Origin: Pseudoalteromonas rubra
GTDB taxonomy: Bacteria; Pseudomonadota; Gammaproteobacteria; Enterobacterales; Alteromonadaceae
Assembly (NCBI RefSeq): GCF_005887115.1
Contig: NZ_PNCJ01000013.1
Coordinates: 89,731-153,730, forward strand
Direction: 5' to 3'
Length of the DNA: 64,000 bases
The notes under the pieces: model-generated
What the model saw: the letters and a program-made list of their open reading frames with translations, nothing else
Told to the model about the DNA's origin: nothing
Databases searched by the model: none
Part shown: positions 35,608 to 46,525 of the stretch, piece after piece
Position numbering within the stretch: position 1 is the first letter of the stretch
How the letters are laid out: every line of letters starts with the position of its first letter
Program-made: the position numbers and the translations under genes

Positions 35608-38199
35608 TCAGCGCTCGGTTTTGCCCGGATAATAAATCGTTACCGGCTGTGAGTAATTGGGCACATCATCATAGCTAAACACCGCGTAATACTTAGCAAT
35701 ATCCGGCGTGCCGAAGTTGTCCAACGTATAGTTATCCGGTCCGCCGTACAACTTCACCCCATCAAACGGCGATCGCGGCGGATGAAAACGGTTACGCACC
35801 ACAAAAAACCCCACCAGATCCTCGTCTGCTTCATTGTCCCAGGTCAGCTTAACCACACCATTTTCGACCTGAGTTTGCAGGTTATGGGGCGCAGCCACCG
35901 GATGTTTGCGACGTTCGATATAGTCTATCTTCAGCTGTGCCGGCTGCTGATCCTGACAGTTTGTCCAGTTTACCAGTGCATCGGTAGCCTGCGACTCCGC
36001 GGTGGCACGGATAATAAAGTAAAATGGTGTCTGTGCCTGATGCAGACGTTCCAGTTCCTGCAAACTGTAACTATCGAAAATAAAGTGATGTTCAGCACGT
36101 TCTCTGAGTTGCTCATTGCTCACCTCATAGCCGATGTATTCAATCTTCTGACGCTGCTTCACATGCTGGTAGTCCACATCTCTGAGCTCCACCAGTTCTA
36201 TGGTAAAGCGCACATCCCGCGCCGAAGCAATGGAATTACAGCAGCGTACGGTAAGGCAGGCATTGGTAAATACGGTACGATCAACGGGCAAGTCTACATT
36301 CAGATCAAACGACATCTGGCCATATACAATATCGCCTTCGGCATCAAAGCCAGACGCCAGCTTATCGGCGACTACTTTGTCTTTGTAAATGGTATTACAG
36401 GACAACGGACTCAGAGCAAGCTGCTGCTCAGGTAACTGATACACCAGTTCCAGATTGGGCCGATAGTGCAACCCACTGCCAAACGAGCCATAGCCAATAT
36501 CGAATTGCATCACCTGAGAGTCTTTGCCCAGCGGCAATTTCTTGGGCCCCTGCAAGCGCAGTAACAACCGTTTTTGCTTGAGCAGCTTGGCCAGCAGGCT
36601 GCGCTCAACGCCGTTAAACAGCCATTTCATCCAGATCCCTTGGGTAAGCTTATCCGATTCTATGGTTTGTCCCAACGTATGCAAAGGCTTAGCGTCGGCA
36701 ATGCAGCTGTAGTCATAGATGTCCTCAACCTGATCTGCATCGAGAATAGCCACCGACCACTCACCATATTTTTCAATTTTGGCAGCCACCCGGTTCATCG
36801 GGTAAATAAAGAACTGGGCACTTAATATGTGCGAACCTTCCACAATACTACTGAGATCAAACTGCACCACCCCCATGCTGATCCCACGCTTCTTATCAAC
36901 CCCGATAAACATGGAGTTATAACCAAAGTGTTCTTTGTTTTTGGCCTGATTATTCTGCGATAAATAACCCACCGTTTCTCGGGAAGGAAACAAGGTACGA
37001 GCGCTTTCGGTGCGGCCCAGACGGGTTTTCAGCCTAAGCTCTGGGCTGAATGGCGATTTGATCTTAGTGACCTTGTCTACGGCGCGAATATTGTAAAAAT
37101 AGCTGTGTCCACTTAGCAGCTGGCGATCGATAAAGCTCTGTGTTTTGGTGATGGCCACCAGAGTTTCTTCACCGCACGGATTCTTATTGTGCTGACTGCG
37201 ATACAATTCAAAATAAATGTCGTCACGGTCCTCGTACTGCCACTCCAGCTCAACACTGTCATGGGCCACGGATTTGATGGTGAACCCTTCAACCCGCTTA
37301 GGCGCCAGCGGCGAGTAATTAATGGCTTCACTCAGAGCGTACTGCACGGCGGGAATATTCTCGGCCACGCTCTCGGACATATTTTTCATGTAATCCGGAA
37401 TATTACGTGTGCCCACCTCAACCACTGTGGCAATGATCCCTTTGCGATAATAATACTCACGGCCACTGCCATGGATCAGCTGAGCCGGCGGCTTGCCACG
37501 GTGGATCCCATATTGACGGCCGGTGACCTTTTTGATTTCGTGGTTCATGTTAGCGCACAACACATTCAGATCCGTGCCTTCGATCTCCACCTCATGATTA
37601 AACTTATGCGCGGGGAAAAACACGTTACCCTGCGAGTGGTAATCCAGTGCAATGCGGATATTGTCATGACTTTCCACAAAGTCACGGATAGCACAAGTTT
37701 CGGGTTCAGAAAACGCATGAGGACCGCCATAGGTATTCGAGCCGGTATTTTGATTACGCATAAACTTGGCATCAAAGTTACGGTTCAAGTCCACCCCAAA
37801 AGTACCATCACCGTTGTTGCGCCGGTTCTTACGCCAAAACGAAAAGTGGTTACGGGAGTACTCAAAGCCATCGGGATTAAGACAGGGCACCATGTACAAG
37901 GTATTGCGGGTCAAAGCATGTTGCAGCTTAGGGTTAAAACGATAGTTATCAATTACATACTGAACAAACTTCACCGCCAGCTCGTTGCCTATCCACTCTC
38001 TGGCATGAATAGAGCCGGTATACAGTAACGCTGGTTTATCATCGGCATAGGTCACATCCAGGGAAATAGTCACCAGCATGATCGGTCGACCTTCCCAGGT
38101 TTCACCTATGCTCTGTAAACGGATCAGATGGGGATGTGCGCTCATGGCGCTTTGCAGGAACTCTATAGTGTCCTGATAGGACGCATATTGGATTTTCAT
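35608..38199 (-). CDS. M14 zinc carboxypeptidase with FN3-like domains, no signal peptide
   Basis: 863 residues. The M14 domain occupies ~1-300: zinc ligands H65 and E68 in SIHAREWIGNE, H188 in DYHSQGN; substrate site in DLNRNFD (137-143); general base E261 in VVEVGTRN. Two fibronectin-III-like segments follow (SVELEWQYEDRDDIYFELY near 330, and VKLTWDNEADEDLVGFFVV near the end) around a ~350-residue beta-rich region. No signal peptide is visible, so it may act inside the cell, which is odd for M14. It is the third gene after two ATP-grasp ligase genes and could trim or hydrolyse their peptide product. Confidence 0.9.
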   Translation of the reverse strand: MKIQYASYQDTIEFLQSAMSAHPHLIRLQSIGETWEGRPIMLVTISLDVTYADDKPALLYTGSIHAREWIGNELAVKFVQYVIDNYRFNPKLQHALTRNTLYMVPCLNPDGFEYSRNHFSFWRKNRRNNGDGTFGVDLNRNFDAKFMRNQNTGSNTYGGPHAFSEPETCAIRDFVESHDNIRIALDYHSQGNVFFPAHKFNHEVEIEGTDLNVLCANMNHEIKKVTGRQYGIHRGKPPAQLIHGSGREYYYRKGIIATVVEVGTRNIPDYMKNMSESVAENIPAVQYALSEAINYSPLAPKRVEGFTIKSVAHDSVELEWQYEDRDDIYFELYRSQHNKNPCGEETLVAITKTQSFIDRQLLSGHSYFYNIRAVDKVTKIKSPFSPELRLKTRLGRTESARTLFPSRETVGYLSQNNQAKNKEHFGYNSMFIGVDKKRGISMGVVQFDLSSIVEGSHILSAQFFIYPMNRVAAKIEKYGEWSVAILDADQVEDIYDYSCIADAKPLHTLGQTIESDKLTQGIWMKWLFNGVERSLLAKLLKQKRLLLRLQGPKKLPLGKDSQVMQFDIGYGSFGSGLHYRPNLELVYQLPEQQLALSPLSCNTIYKDKVVADKLASGFDAEGDIVYGQMSFDLNVDLPVDRTVFTNACLTVRCCNSIASARDVRFTIELVELRDVDYQHVKQRQKIEYIGYEVSNEQLRERAEHHFIFDSYSLQELERLHQAQTPFYFIIRATAESQATDALVNWTNCQDQQPAQLKIDYIERRKHPVAAPHNLQTQVENGVVKLTWDNEADEDLVGFFVVRNRFHPPRSPFDGVKLYGGPDNYTLDNFGTPDIAKYYAVFSYDDVPNYSQPVTIYYPGKTER

Positions 38200-38274
38200 A
38201 GCGGTTGCTCAGTTACATAAAACGAAAAGCCATAACCCGGATCAGGCAGCCTGACCCGGTACAGCCAGAAAGCA

Positions 38275-39669
38275 CTAATGTGTGGTCAGCCCGGCAGGCA
38301 TCACCTGTTGCCAGTGAGCAACAATCTTCTCCAGTTTCTTGTCCTTTAGATTCTTTACAACACATAACTGCTGTGGCTCGGTATTCAAGGCTTCAACCAC
38401 ACCATGTGCGCCAAAGGTGGTCATGATCTCATCGATCATCTTGTCACCTATGCCTTTTACCTGAGCGAGGATCTCCCTGATCTGGGCATCATCAAACACT
38501 GGCGCCGGGTAACTGTTGAGCTCCAGACCAGCCTGTTCATCACTGCCCGGAATAGGTTGCAGGGCTTTGGCCTGTGCCGATTTGGCCTGTAGTACAAAGT
38601 TGTCTTGTAAATTCCAGATCTCACTTGGCCATTCTTCGATGCGTTGATAATGGGTATCCAGAATTGGAAAGTGTTGTTCATCCATGCCATGGAAGGTCTC
38701 GCCACAGTCCTGGCTTGGCGTATAGCTGGAGAACCCAATATGACGCATAGTACGCAGCAAACGCGAATCGATTTTGCCCAGCTCCTCCCAGTTATAAAGA
38801 GGGATAGTTGGCTTACGGAAATGACCATCTGACAGTAACCACATCAGATACTGACCAATCCAGTCACGAATATAAGGAAACGCCGCAAATGCCGTGGCGC
38901 ATTCCAGGATCCGCAGTTTGCCATCTTTACCTAATGCAATATCGCACGCCCAGTACTCAGCATTCGCCGCTTTCGAAGCAGCTGTGGCCAGCTTAAGCAC
39001 TGATTTTGGCACTGCCTGATAATCCATGCTGCCACCCTGGCTGGTATTGGTCAGCCATTCGCCTTCCGGTGGACGACGCCAGAAAGCGCATACCGGCTTA
39101 TGGCCTACCAGCATGACACGAATGTCTGCTTCCATAGGCACAAAGTCTTGTACATAAGCCGGGTAGTATTTTTTCTCCGTCAACAGCGCCATTGCTTCGT
39201 CATAATTATCCACTTTGTGGACAAAGTAGCCGCCGTAATTTGAGGGACCATAAGAGCGCTTAATGATCTTTGGGTAGGTGGCCTGACTGAGATAACGCTT
39301 TGCTTTTTCAGGGACGTAAAAGATTTCGGTATGTGGCGCCGGCAACTTGTACTTACGACAGAAGTGGGTCACGTTTTCTTTTGACTTGTTTGAAAACTGG
39401 CTATCCAGTGAGGGTAAAAAACGCACATGTGGCAACGCACGAGCAATTTCGCGGAACGTCTCATACGCTGTCGCAGGAATATTACCGATCAGCACATCGA
39501 TTTTCTTTTGTTTCACTTCGGCAATAAAACGCGCTTTGTCGTTGCCCCAGTGATATACCACAGTTTCGATTTTATCTGGCCAACCTTTAAAGTTGGATTT
39601 GTCGAAAAAGCGTAAGACATAATCCAGATACAGAAGTCCAATCTTTGGGAGTTTGGGTTTTGCAGTCAT
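38275..39669 (-). CDS. ATP-grasp ligase with C-terminal helix-hairpin-helix domain
   Basis: 464 residues from the ATG at 39669 (a GTG at 39681 is possible). An N-terminal pre-ATP-grasp domain is followed by the grasp fold (KIIKRSYGPSNYGGYFVHKV, VQDFVPMEADIRVMLVGHK, and the catalytic LRILECATAFAAFP). The last ~60 residues (AQVKGIGDKMIDEIMTTFGA) form a helix-hairpin-helix, a fold that usually contacts DNA or other helices and is rarely joined to ATP-grasp. It presumably forms an amide or peptide bond using ATP. It lies between a RimK-like ligase gene and the M14 carboxypeptidase gene, so the three probably share one pathway. Confidence 0.87.
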   Translation of the reverse strand: MTAKPKLPKIGLLYLDYVLRFFDKSNFKGWPDKIETVVYHWGNDKARFIAEVKQKKIDVLIGNIPATAYETFREIARALPHVRFLPSLDSQFSNKSKENVTHFCRKYKLPAPHTEIFYVPEKAKRYLSQATYPKIIKRSYGPSNYGGYFVHKVDNYDEAMALLTEKKYYPAYVQDFVPMEADIRVMLVGHKPVCAFWRRPPEGEWLTNTSQGGSMDYQAVPKSVLKLATAASKAANAEYWACDIALGKDGKLRILECATAFAAFPYIRDWIGQYLMWLLSDGHFRKPTIPLYNWEELGKIDSRLLRTMRHIGFSSYTPSQDCGETFHGMDEQHFPILDTHYQRIEEWPSEIWNLQDNFVLQAKSAQAKALQPIPGSDEQAGLELNSYPAPVFDDAQIREILAQVKGIGDKMIDEIMTTFGAHGVVEALNTEPQQLCVVKNLKDKKLEKIVAHWQQVMPAGLTTH

Positions 39670-39727
39670 TGCTCGGGCCACCTTGGCAAAATTAATGGGT
39701 TAGTAAAATAAGTCGGTCGCATGGCCA

Positions 39728-40675
39728 TCAGGCCACTTTATGCGTATGCAGGGCGCTTTTTTGGGTCGCTGTGCGCTCGATCAGCTCGACCATGGCATCT
39801 ATCTTGGCCTGGTTAAAATTGATCCCCAATGCTTCTTGTTCAGGTGTCGCAAACGCAGGAATGGTGTTCACTTCCAGCACCACGTACTCTTCGCGCTCGC
39901 GATCGTAGATTAGATCAACGCCGGCAATCTCCAGCCCCAAGGTATTGGCAGCACGGATCGCCAGATCAACCACCTCGTCGTCAGGTTCACGGACAAACAC
40001 AGATCCACCACTGGTGATATTGGTTTTCCAGTCATCCTTTGGCGCTTTACGGCCATAACAACCGACAAACTTGCCATCCACCACATCAATGCGGTAATCG
40101 GTGTTGTCGTAGTCAATAAAGCGCTCCACATAGAAGTAACGTAAGTCGGTACGGCTCAAAAATGGCAACAGCATGTCCAGTGCCTGTTCACTGTCAATTT
40201 TGACAATGCCAACACCACCCCAGCCATCGGTGGGCTTGTAGATCAGCTTGCCACCAAAATCTCGTAGTGCCTGTTTCAGGCCATCCATGTCGTTTTTATG
40301 GCATAGCCGATAATCCGCCGTGCAAATCCCCTGGCTATTGAGTAAATGAGAAGTGCGGAATTTGTCTTCTGCCAACGCAAACGCCTCGTAGTTATTCAGC
40401 GTTGGGATAGCCTGACTCAACGCTTGATAGAGATACACCTGAAACTGAGTTTGCTGGCCTGCGTTGTAACTTAAAAACGCATCCAGCTGTTCCATCACTA
40501 CGCCATTACAGATGATCTGGCCATCTTTTGCCCGAGCATCACGCAGATTGAGCCCAGTGCTGGTTTGGATCCCGCGTTCGGCCAACGCGTGAACCAGGCG
40601 CTGCTCAATCTCGCGCCCTCCACCATTTTCGTACATCCAGATGCCAACGTGCGGTGCCGCGACAGAGCGTGTCAT
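39728..40675 (-). CDS. RimK-like ATP-grasp ligase
   Basis: 315 residues from the ATG at 40675, where AAGGAG precedes at ideal spacing; the longer frame to 40798 is unlikely. Blocks GGKLIYKPTDGWGGVGIVKI (ATP-binding lysine and glycine loop), FIDYDNTDYRIDVVDGKFVG and EYVVLEVNTIPAF (metal-binding Glu-x-Asn) match the RimK/LysX group, which ligate amino acids to carboxylates. It is the first gene of the ligase-ligase-M14 unit and divergent from an M20 peptidase. The amino acid used cannot be read from sequence; a glutamate is plausible given the neighbouring CPG2-like gene. Confidence 0.9.
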   Translation of the reverse strand: MTRSVAAPHVGIWMYENGGGREIEQRLVHALAERGIQTSTGLNLRDARAKDGQIICNGVVMEQLDAFLSYNAGQQTQFQVYLYQALSQAIPTLNNYEAFALAEDKFRTSHLLNSQGICTADYRLCHKNDMDGLKQALRDFGGKLIYKPTDGWGGVGIVKIDSEQALDMLLPFLSRTDLRYFYVERFIDYDNTDYRIDVVDGKFVGCYGRKAPKDDWKTNITSGGSVFVREPDDEVVDLAIRAANTLGLEIAGVDLIYDREREEYVVLEVNTIPAFATPEQEALGINFNQAKIDAMVELIERTATQKSALHTHKVA

Positions 40676-40863
40676 AAAGTATCTCCTTGGTCCTTGAACA
40701 GGTGCATAAATTTTGGTCAGGACCGCTATTTTACAGGTCACTGTGTGACAGATTTTTGATCGTTTTTCTGTACCTATCAGGATCCAAAAACTGTTCATAA
40801 TTCCGTCACCTGACTGTCATCGAAAATCGCCACGATGGGCCAAAATTACCGCAAGGACCTGTT

Positions 40864-41994
40864 ATGGATAGTCTGGATTTTAATGAACTCGCGTCTTTAA
40901 TTCGTTGTAATTCTTACAGTAAAAATAAAGCTGGTGTGGATTCGCACGGTGAACAGATGATTGAGCTGGCTGCGCCACTGGGATATACGCTCACCCGCTA
41001 TCAGCGAGAGCATATTGGTGATCATTTATTATTACGTGCACCAAGAGGGGCAGGCAAAAAGATCCTCTTGCTGGGTCATCTGGATACCGTATATCCACCT
41101 GATACGTTTGTCGAATTCAGCCAGGACGATGACTGTGTTTATGGTCCGGGTGTATGCGATATGAAAGGCGGTAACTGGGTTGCGCTGAACGCACTGCGTC
41201 AGCTCAAACACACCTATGGCAAACTCCATAACATTGACTGGCTGTTGGTCAGCGACGAGGAAATTGGCAGTGACGACAGCAAAGCACTGACGACGAAAAT
41301 CGCCAAACAGTATGATGCCTGTTTGGTATTTGAAGCAGCAGGAAAAAACCATGAGTTGGTAGTGGCTCGTAAAGGCATAGCCACGTATACCATTACCATT
41401 ACCGGTAAAGCGGCGCATGCCGGTAACCACTACAGGGATGGTATTGATGCGAACTTTGCACTGGCAAACATGCTGATGGAGATGTCAGCCCTGACCGACC
41501 TCAAACGTGGCAGCACCGTCAATGTGGGCAAAATCCACGGGGGCATTGGTGCTAATACCATTTCCCCGTCAGCTACTATGGTGGTAGAGGCGCGTTTTAC
41601 TAAAGCCTCTGAACAACAGCGACTACTCGAGGGCATAGAAAATATCTGCCTGGCCATTGAAGTCACCGGCGTATCGGTTAAGTTAGAAGGCGGTTTGCAA
41701 CGTGGCGTCATGGCCCCGACAGACAAACAATCAGCTTTACTGAATGAGATCAATGAGATCCTGGGCTATGAGCTACCTGTTGAGCATCGTGGCGGGGTGT
41801 CCGATGCCAATACAGCAGCCGCTACGGGGACGCCAACTTTGGATGGCTTTGGACCCTATGGTGATGGGGATCACACCATTCATGAACGTGCGATCAAATC
41901 CAGTTTTGCGTTGCGTATTGAGCAGGTCACTCAGATCCTGGCAAGCCTGTGTTACCAGGCTGAACCGGAAGCTGAGTTAAGCAGTGACAGTTAG
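40864..41994 (+). CDS. M20 family metallopeptidase (glutamate carboxypeptidase-like)
   Basis: 376 residues. [35 protein letters not shown] and VFEAAG are the M20 metal-ligand and catalytic blocks (His, Asp, bridging Asp, Glu-Glu). The [16 protein letters not shown] lid segment matches CPG2-type enzymes, which remove C-terminal glutamate from acyl-glutamates. AAGGAC precedes the ATG. No signal peptide. It is divergent from two ATP-grasp ligases and their M14 partner, suggesting a ligation/hydrolysis balance on one substrate. Its stop overlaps the convergent mutM stop by 3 bases. Confidence 0.92.
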   Translation: MDSLDFNELASLIRCNSYSKNKAGVDSHGEQMIELAAPLGYTLTRYQREHIGDHLLLRAPRGAGKKILLLGHLDTVYPPDTFVEFSQDDDCVYGPGVCDMKGGNWVALNALRQLKHTYGKLHNIDWLLVSDEEIGSDDSKALTTKIAKQYDACLVFEAAGKNHELVVARKGIATYTITITGKAAHAGNHYRDGIDANFALANMLMEMSALTDLKRGSTVNVGKIHGGIGANTISPSATMVVEARFTKASEQQRLLEGIENICLAIEVTGVSVKLEGGLQRGVMAPTDKQSALLNEINEILGYELPVEHRGGVSDANTAAATGTPTLDGFGPYGDGDHTIHERAIKSSFALRIEQVTQILASLCYQAEPEAELSSDS

Positions 41995-42800
41995 CGCTGA
42001 CACTGGGGGCAATAGACGGTGCTGCGCTGACCCAGGCGGATCTCCTTCAGTTCAGTCTCACAGCTGACACAGGGTTCGCCTTTACGCCCATAGACCAGCA
42101 ACTCCTGCGCAAAGTAGCCTGGCTTACCGTCGCTTTGCGCAAAGTCCTTAAGGGTCGTCCCACCTTGTTTGATGGCGCTTGCCAGTGTGTCTTTGATAAT
42201 GGGGGTCAGGCGTTGATAGCGCTGCAAAGACACTTTACCTGCTTCGCGCTTTGGGTGGATCCCCGCTTTAAATAAAGACTCATTGGCATAAATATTACCC
42301 ACGCCCACCACCACGTGATTGTCCATAATAAACTGTTTAATCGCGACTTTCTTGCCCCGGCTGGCAGCATATAAATGCTCGGCCGTAAACACCTCAGTCA
42401 GTGGTTCGGGACCCAACTTTGCAAACACCGAATGCACTTCATCCGGTGATTGCCACAGACATGCCCCAAAGCGGCGCGGATCATTAAGGCGTAAGGCCAG
42501 CCCATTTTCAAAATGGAATTCGACGTGGTCGTGTTTCTTTAACGGGCTGTCCTTATCAACCACCCGCAAATTACCCGACATGCCTAAATGCAAAATAGCG
42601 GTACCCTGAGCACTCTCAAGCAACAAGTATTTAGCCCGTCGATGCACGCCGTCAATATGCTGTCCTTCCAGCAGGCTCACCTGTTCGGGCACTGGCCAAC
42701 GCAGCTTACGCTGATGCACTACAACTTTAGTGACAGCTTGATTCAGAATATGGGGTTCAATGCCTAAACGGCTCACTTCTACTTCTGGTAATTCTGGCAT
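41991..42800 (-). CDS. mutM: Formamidopyrimidine-DNA glycosylase
   Basis: 269 residues from the ATG at 42800, so that the mature protein begins PELPEVE with the catalytic N-terminal proline and Glu; longer starts would bury it. This is the normal family length. The C-terminal zinc finger (CVSCETE and CPQCQR) and the helix-two-turn-helix region (NIYANESLF) are intact. It excises 8-oxoguanine and formamidopyrimidines from DNA. The start overlaps the upstream stop by 1 base (TAATG), so translation is coupled to the small membrane protein. Confidence 0.97.
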   Translation of the reverse strand: MPELPEVEVSRLGIEPHILNQAVTKVVVHQRKLRWPVPEQVSLLEGQHIDGVHRRAKYLLLESAQGTAILHLGMSGNLRVVDKDSPLKKHDHVEFHFENGLALRLNDPRRFGACLWQSPDEVHSVFAKLGPEPLTEVFTAEHLYAASRGKKVAIKQFIMDNHVVVGVGNIYANESLFKAGIHPKREAGKVSLQRYQRLTPIIKDTLASAIKQGGTTLKDFAQSDGKPGYFAQELLVYGRKGEPCVSCETELKEIRLGQRSTVYCPQCQR

Positions 42801-43288
42801 TACTTCAACTCTATTGGGGCAAATAATTGTTGTGCCTGGGTTTTGCTCAGGCTGAACCAACGTTGTGATTGTCGGGCAAAAAGATAATAACTTTGCTGGT
42901 GGTGGTACAGCTGGTAGCTGACAGGTAGTTCACTGCCAGCCAGCCAGAACTGAGCCACGCTCAGTGCCGCACTGACGGGCAATCCCGGGCTGTCAGTCAA
43001 TATCAGTTCACTTTCCTGCCACTGGGTAACTAACGCGTCCAGTGCGGCGGGCTGCGCCTGCCAGCTTGCCTGCGCATCAGCACTGAGTCGCCAGGAGGTG
43101 CCAATACGCTCAATCTTGTAACCCGGAAAGCCCAGCGCCAGCACAAAACTCTGCTGCTCAAAAAGCGGCATACTGCCCGTTTCCTCGACGGACGGATTCA
43201 TTTTCTGATGAATCCCATTGAGAAAAAAGATCATGATCAACATGGAGAAGATCACCACATTATTCCAGGCCTTACGACTCAAACGCAT
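42800..43288 (-). CDS. Small single-span membrane protein upstream of mutM
   Basis: 162 residues. One N-terminal transmembrane helix ([17 protein letters not shown]) anchors a soluble domain, probably periplasmic. No family was recognised. The soluble part shows alternating strands and a repeated theme of Gln, Trp and Tyr ([22 protein letters not shown]). It shares a coupled start/stop with mutM. A role with DNA repair is not implied by the sequence. Confidence 0.8.
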   Translation of the reverse strand: MRLSRKAWNNVVIFSMLIMIFFLNGIHQKMNPSVEETGSMPLFEQQSFVLALGFPGYKIERIGTSWRLSADAQASWQAQPAALDALVTQWQESELILTDSPGLPVSAALSVAQFWLAGSELPVSYQLYHHQQSYYLFARQSQRWFSLSKTQAQQLFAPIELK

Positions 43289-43373
43289 AACTGCTCCACT
43301 GCTCGTTCATACCCGAGATCTGACGGGTTCATTTTGACCCCGAATTTTATCCCTCACGTCGTGGTAAGTACAC

Positions 43374-45017
43374 TTAGATCCGAAAGAAGCCAATATTTTT
43401 ACCCAACACGCCGGACATTTCTGTGAGCTTACTGGTTGCCTGTTTATTGTCGTTCAACGCACTCATCGCATCCTGAGCGGCCAGTGTGATCTCTTCCATG
43501 TTCGATGCCACTTCATTGATAGCCGAGGCCTGTTGCTGAGCGACGCTGGCCACTTCTCCCACCTGAGACAAGGAGTTCTGTGCCTGCGTATCTATTTGCT
43601 CCAGCAGCTCGGTGGCTTCAAACGTCAGGGTACGGCCATGCTCTACCTGAGGCTGGGTTTTTTCCATCGCTGCCACCGTGGCAGAGGTTTCACTTTGTAC
43701 CTCCCGGATCATGGTTTCGATCTGATCTGTGGCTTCAAAGGTTCTACGCGCCAGCTGGCGTACTTCGTCAGCAACCACCGCGAAGCCACGGCCAGATTCA
43801 CCAGCCCGTGCGGCTTCAATTGCGGCGTTCAGTGCCAGCAGGTTGGTTTGCTCAGAGATGCCACTGATCACATTGGCAATGCCGCCGATCTGCTTGGTCT
43901 GCTCAGCCAGTTTCTGGATTTGTGACACCGTGCCATCCACCGTCTGCGCAATAGTATCCATTGCCTCAGCAGTATTACGGATTGCCTGGCGTCCCTGATC
44001 AGCGAAGGTGACCGTTTGTGTGGAGTTTTCTTCTGTTTGCTTGGCGATATCACTCACCCGCATCATGTTTTCTCGCAAAGAGTCGAGCATATTTGCAGTA
44101 TTACTGGTGGCCTCCGCCTGATGCTGTGCTGCGTCATAGATCTCACCGGAAGCCCCCGACACAGTCGAAGCCTGAACAGACAGCTGTTCAGACACCTCTT
44201 TAATACTGGTCACAATACGGGTTAATTCACCGGACATCCGACAGACAGAATCTAACATACTGTCTGGATAATCGGTCTGGATCTGACCCGTCAGGTCGCC
44301 TCCTGAAATGCGTGTCACAGCGGCGGCTGCATCCTGTGGCTCGCCACCCAAAGAACGCTGAAAACTGCGCTCAATAGCCCATCCCACCAGCACACTAATG
44401 GCAACAGCGATAACGGTAAACCACAACATAAGCTGCGAAAACCCGCCAGCGGCTTCTCGCGCTGCCGGCGTCAGTGTTTGATTTTGCTGCTCCTGATAGT
44501 CAATAAACTCGTTAATAACGTTGAGCCAGGTCATAAATGCCGGACGGGCTTCATCCAGCACCAGCGCATCAACAGGCTGACCAGCTTTTTTATTGCTGAG
44601 TATGGTGCGGATCAGCGGCAGTGTGCTGGATTCAATCCGTTCGATCCGAGCCAGGATCTCCCGCTCTCGGGCGCTAAAGTGTCCGCCGGAGTTAATCATT
44701 TGCGTCATCTTAGCATCTGAGTCCTGATAGAAACGTGCCAGCTGATCGATTTCCCGTTCATATTCAGCCACCTCTGACGCGCTTCTGGCGATTGCCACGT
44801 CACGAATGGCAATTGCTCTGTCATGTACACTGCCCCGAAAGTTAATGGCGTAGCGTTGCTTAACTGAGTTGACATCGGTGATCTCTGTTAATGTATGATC
44901 GATAAAGGCCACCCGATTGCTGCCAATAATGGTCATCACTACCAGCAGCGCCAGCGCAATACCAAACCCCACTATAAGTCGGCTTTTCACCGACAATCCC
45001 ATTAACCACTGCACCAT
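43374..45017 (-). CDS. Methyl-accepting chemotaxis protein
   Basis: 547 residues from the ATG at 45017 (GGAGG at ideal spacing; a start at 45041 is less likely). Layout: transmembrane helix near 15-35, a ~160-residue periplasmic four-helix-bundle sensor, a second transmembrane helix near 205-225, HAMP, then the signalling hairpin whose tip ([19 protein letters not shown]) and [18 protein letters not shown] are the hallmark receptor sequence. It signals to CheA/CheW. No receptor C-terminal CheR pentapeptide is seen. The ligand is unknown. Confidence 0.95.
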   Translation of the reverse strand: MVQWLMGLSVKSRLIVGFGIALALLVVMTIIGSNRVAFIDHTLTEITDVNSVKQRYAINFRGSVHDRAIAIRDVAIARSASEVAEYEREIDQLARFYQDSDAKMTQMINSGGHFSAREREILARIERIESSTLPLIRTILSNKKAGQPVDALVLDEARPAFMTWLNVINEFIDYQEQQNQTLTPAAREAAGGFSQLMLWFTVIAVAISVLVGWAIERSFQRSLGGEPQDAAAAVTRISGGDLTGQIQTDYPDSMLDSVCRMSGELTRIVTSIKEVSEQLSVQASTVSGASGEIYDAAQHQAEATSNTANMLDSLRENMMRVSDIAKQTEENSTQTVTFADQGRQAIRNTAEAMDTIAQTVDGTVSQIQKLAEQTKQIGGIANVISGISEQTNLLALNAAIEAARAGESGRGFAVVADEVRQLARRTFEATDQIETMIREVQSETSATVAAMEKTQPQVEHGRTLTFEATELLEQIDTQAQNSLSQVGEVASVAQQQASAINEVASNMEEITLAAQDAMSALNDNKQATSKLTEMSGVLGKNIGFFRI

Positions 45018-45335
45018 ATTGTGCCTCCATGATAGCAACATATTGAAAGTTCTAAGTTAGTCGTAGGACTTCACGCTGTAAAGTTGAATAAATAAATTAT
45101 CATCATAGAAAAAACAATACACTGGTAACTGGTGGAGGTTTACTTGGCCAAACGTAGCATGACATAACGACTGCATCAGCATGAAGCGTGGAACTCGAGG
45201 TAAAACGTACGCTCAGAGTAAAAATAAAACGGGCGTACACATGGCTGGTTCAAATTGGGTATAATTGGGGGCAATTACACAAAGCATTTAATCGACACTT
45301 AATTCAAACGAAGTTAAGTGTGTCAGGAATTTAAC
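45018..45335. other. 318-base gene-free promoter region
   Basis: It separates the divergent chemoreceptor and secreted-protein genes. A TATAAT at 45260-45265 is a good -10 for the plus-strand gene, 70 bases before its start; no clear -35 is seen. Nothing else was found. Confidence 0.5.
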
Positions 45336-46367
45336 ATGAACAAACGGATCCTTTCTCTGCTTATCTGTACATTGTCAGCAACAGCACACGCAAAGCCGCT
45401 ATTTACCCCACCAAAGTTGACAGACAACGCCAATACCAGCGATTTCGTGGAAGCCAAAGACGGTAGCCGCAATGAAGCCTGGGTAAATTCAGATTTTATG
45501 GTCGGACTGGATGGTAAGCCGACACATATTTTACTCGAGTCTGAGGATCCCAGATACTTTGGTAGAACCGAGTTGTACCTGAAGCAACTAAACTACACTG
45601 TAGCCAGCCTGAATGGAGAAAAAATAGCATCCTCATCACAATTCTATTTACGGCACTATAAAACCTTCACGAGGCACTCAAACAACAACGTATCCACTAC
45701 CTATACCAAATACTTTGATCAAACCAAACAATTAATCGTCGGGAATAAATTGAGCGAAGCCAAACCTGCGCTGGCTGAGCTGACCGAAAAATATACCAGA
45801 AATATCGCTGAGCAAGCATATACAGCCTGGCTATCCAGTGCTTATTTTTACAATATTCAGGACTGGCACAATTACGAGCTACAACTTCGCAAAGCGACAG
45901 ACATGCATCGTTTTTTAGAACCCGATCTTGCTCTGATGTCGATGCAAAGCCTGATGAACCTGGAGCTTTACAATAAGCAATATGGTAATGCGCTGCATAC
46001 ACTGCTAAAGATGCGCCACATCAAGAACAAACAGTTATCTAGGCAGACCGTCACTGAATTTAAAACGCAACTTAATGAACAACTGGCGGCACAGCCAGTC
46101 AATACGGTGAAATCGAAGCTGGTTCAGTCGCGCACCTGGCGTCATTTTCTTAACCGCAGTACATTTTCACTCAGTGCAGACAATGGCAGCCTCAGTACTG
46201 TGGCCTTATATTGCCAAAATGGTTACCAGCGCTTTAGCGAGCTTCCCGTAAACAATTATCAGGTGCCAGAAGCTTACGGCAGCTGCTATCTGGCGGTGCA
46301 AGGTGAAACAGATACCCAAATCACCTATCGCGAAGAGGGTGATGCCCGCTTTGGACTTTATCTGTAA
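45336..46367 (+). CDS. Secreted protein with TonB-C-like and helical-repeat regions
   Basis: 343 residues from the ATG at 45336 (AGGA 8 bases upstream); a GTG at 45318 is unlikely. The signal peptide is cleaved near AHA-KP. Residues ~40-95 (NEAWVNSDFMVGLDGKPTHIL to FYLRHYK) recall the TonB C-terminal fold, and ~120-245 are TPR-like helices. The last ~80 residues are beta-rich with two cysteines. The role is unknown. It is a single gene ended by a terminator at 46482-46509. Confidence 0.78.
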   Translation: MNKRILSLLICTLSATAHAKPLFTPPKLTDNANTSDFVEAKDGSRNEAWVNSDFMVGLDGKPTHILLESEDPRYFGRTELYLKQLNYTVASLNGEKIASSSQFYLRHYKTFTRHSNNNVSTTYTKYFDQTKQLIVGNKLSEAKPALAELTEKYTRNIAEQAYTAWLSSAYFYNIQDWHNYELQLRKATDMHRFLEPDLALMSMQSLMNLELYNKQYGNALHTLLKMRHIKNKQLSRQTVTEFKTQLNEQLAAQPVNTVKSKLVQSRTWRHFLNRSTFSLSADNGSLSTVALYCQNGYQRFSELPVNNYQVPEAYGSCYLAVQGETDTQITYREEGDARFGLYL

Positions 46368-46481
46368 ATTTGGCAAAAAAATGAAAAATGAGTGATCCAG
46401 ATAAGCGGACTAATCGTTTTATAAGCTGAAGGGTTCGCAGTACGGTGTACTAAACAATCCCCTTCGCGACGGCACTGATAA

Positions 46482-46509
46482 ACGCGCACATTAAGTGCGC
46501 GTTTTCTCT
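46482..46509. terminator. Terminator between convergent secreted-protein and LysR genes
   Basis: The arms ACGCGCAC (46482-46489) and GTGCGCGT (46495-46502) have a 5-base loop, followed by TTTCTCTT on the plus strand and by TTTATC on the minus. Confidence 0.8.
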
Positions 46510-46525
46510 TCCTTAACCCTCTTTC

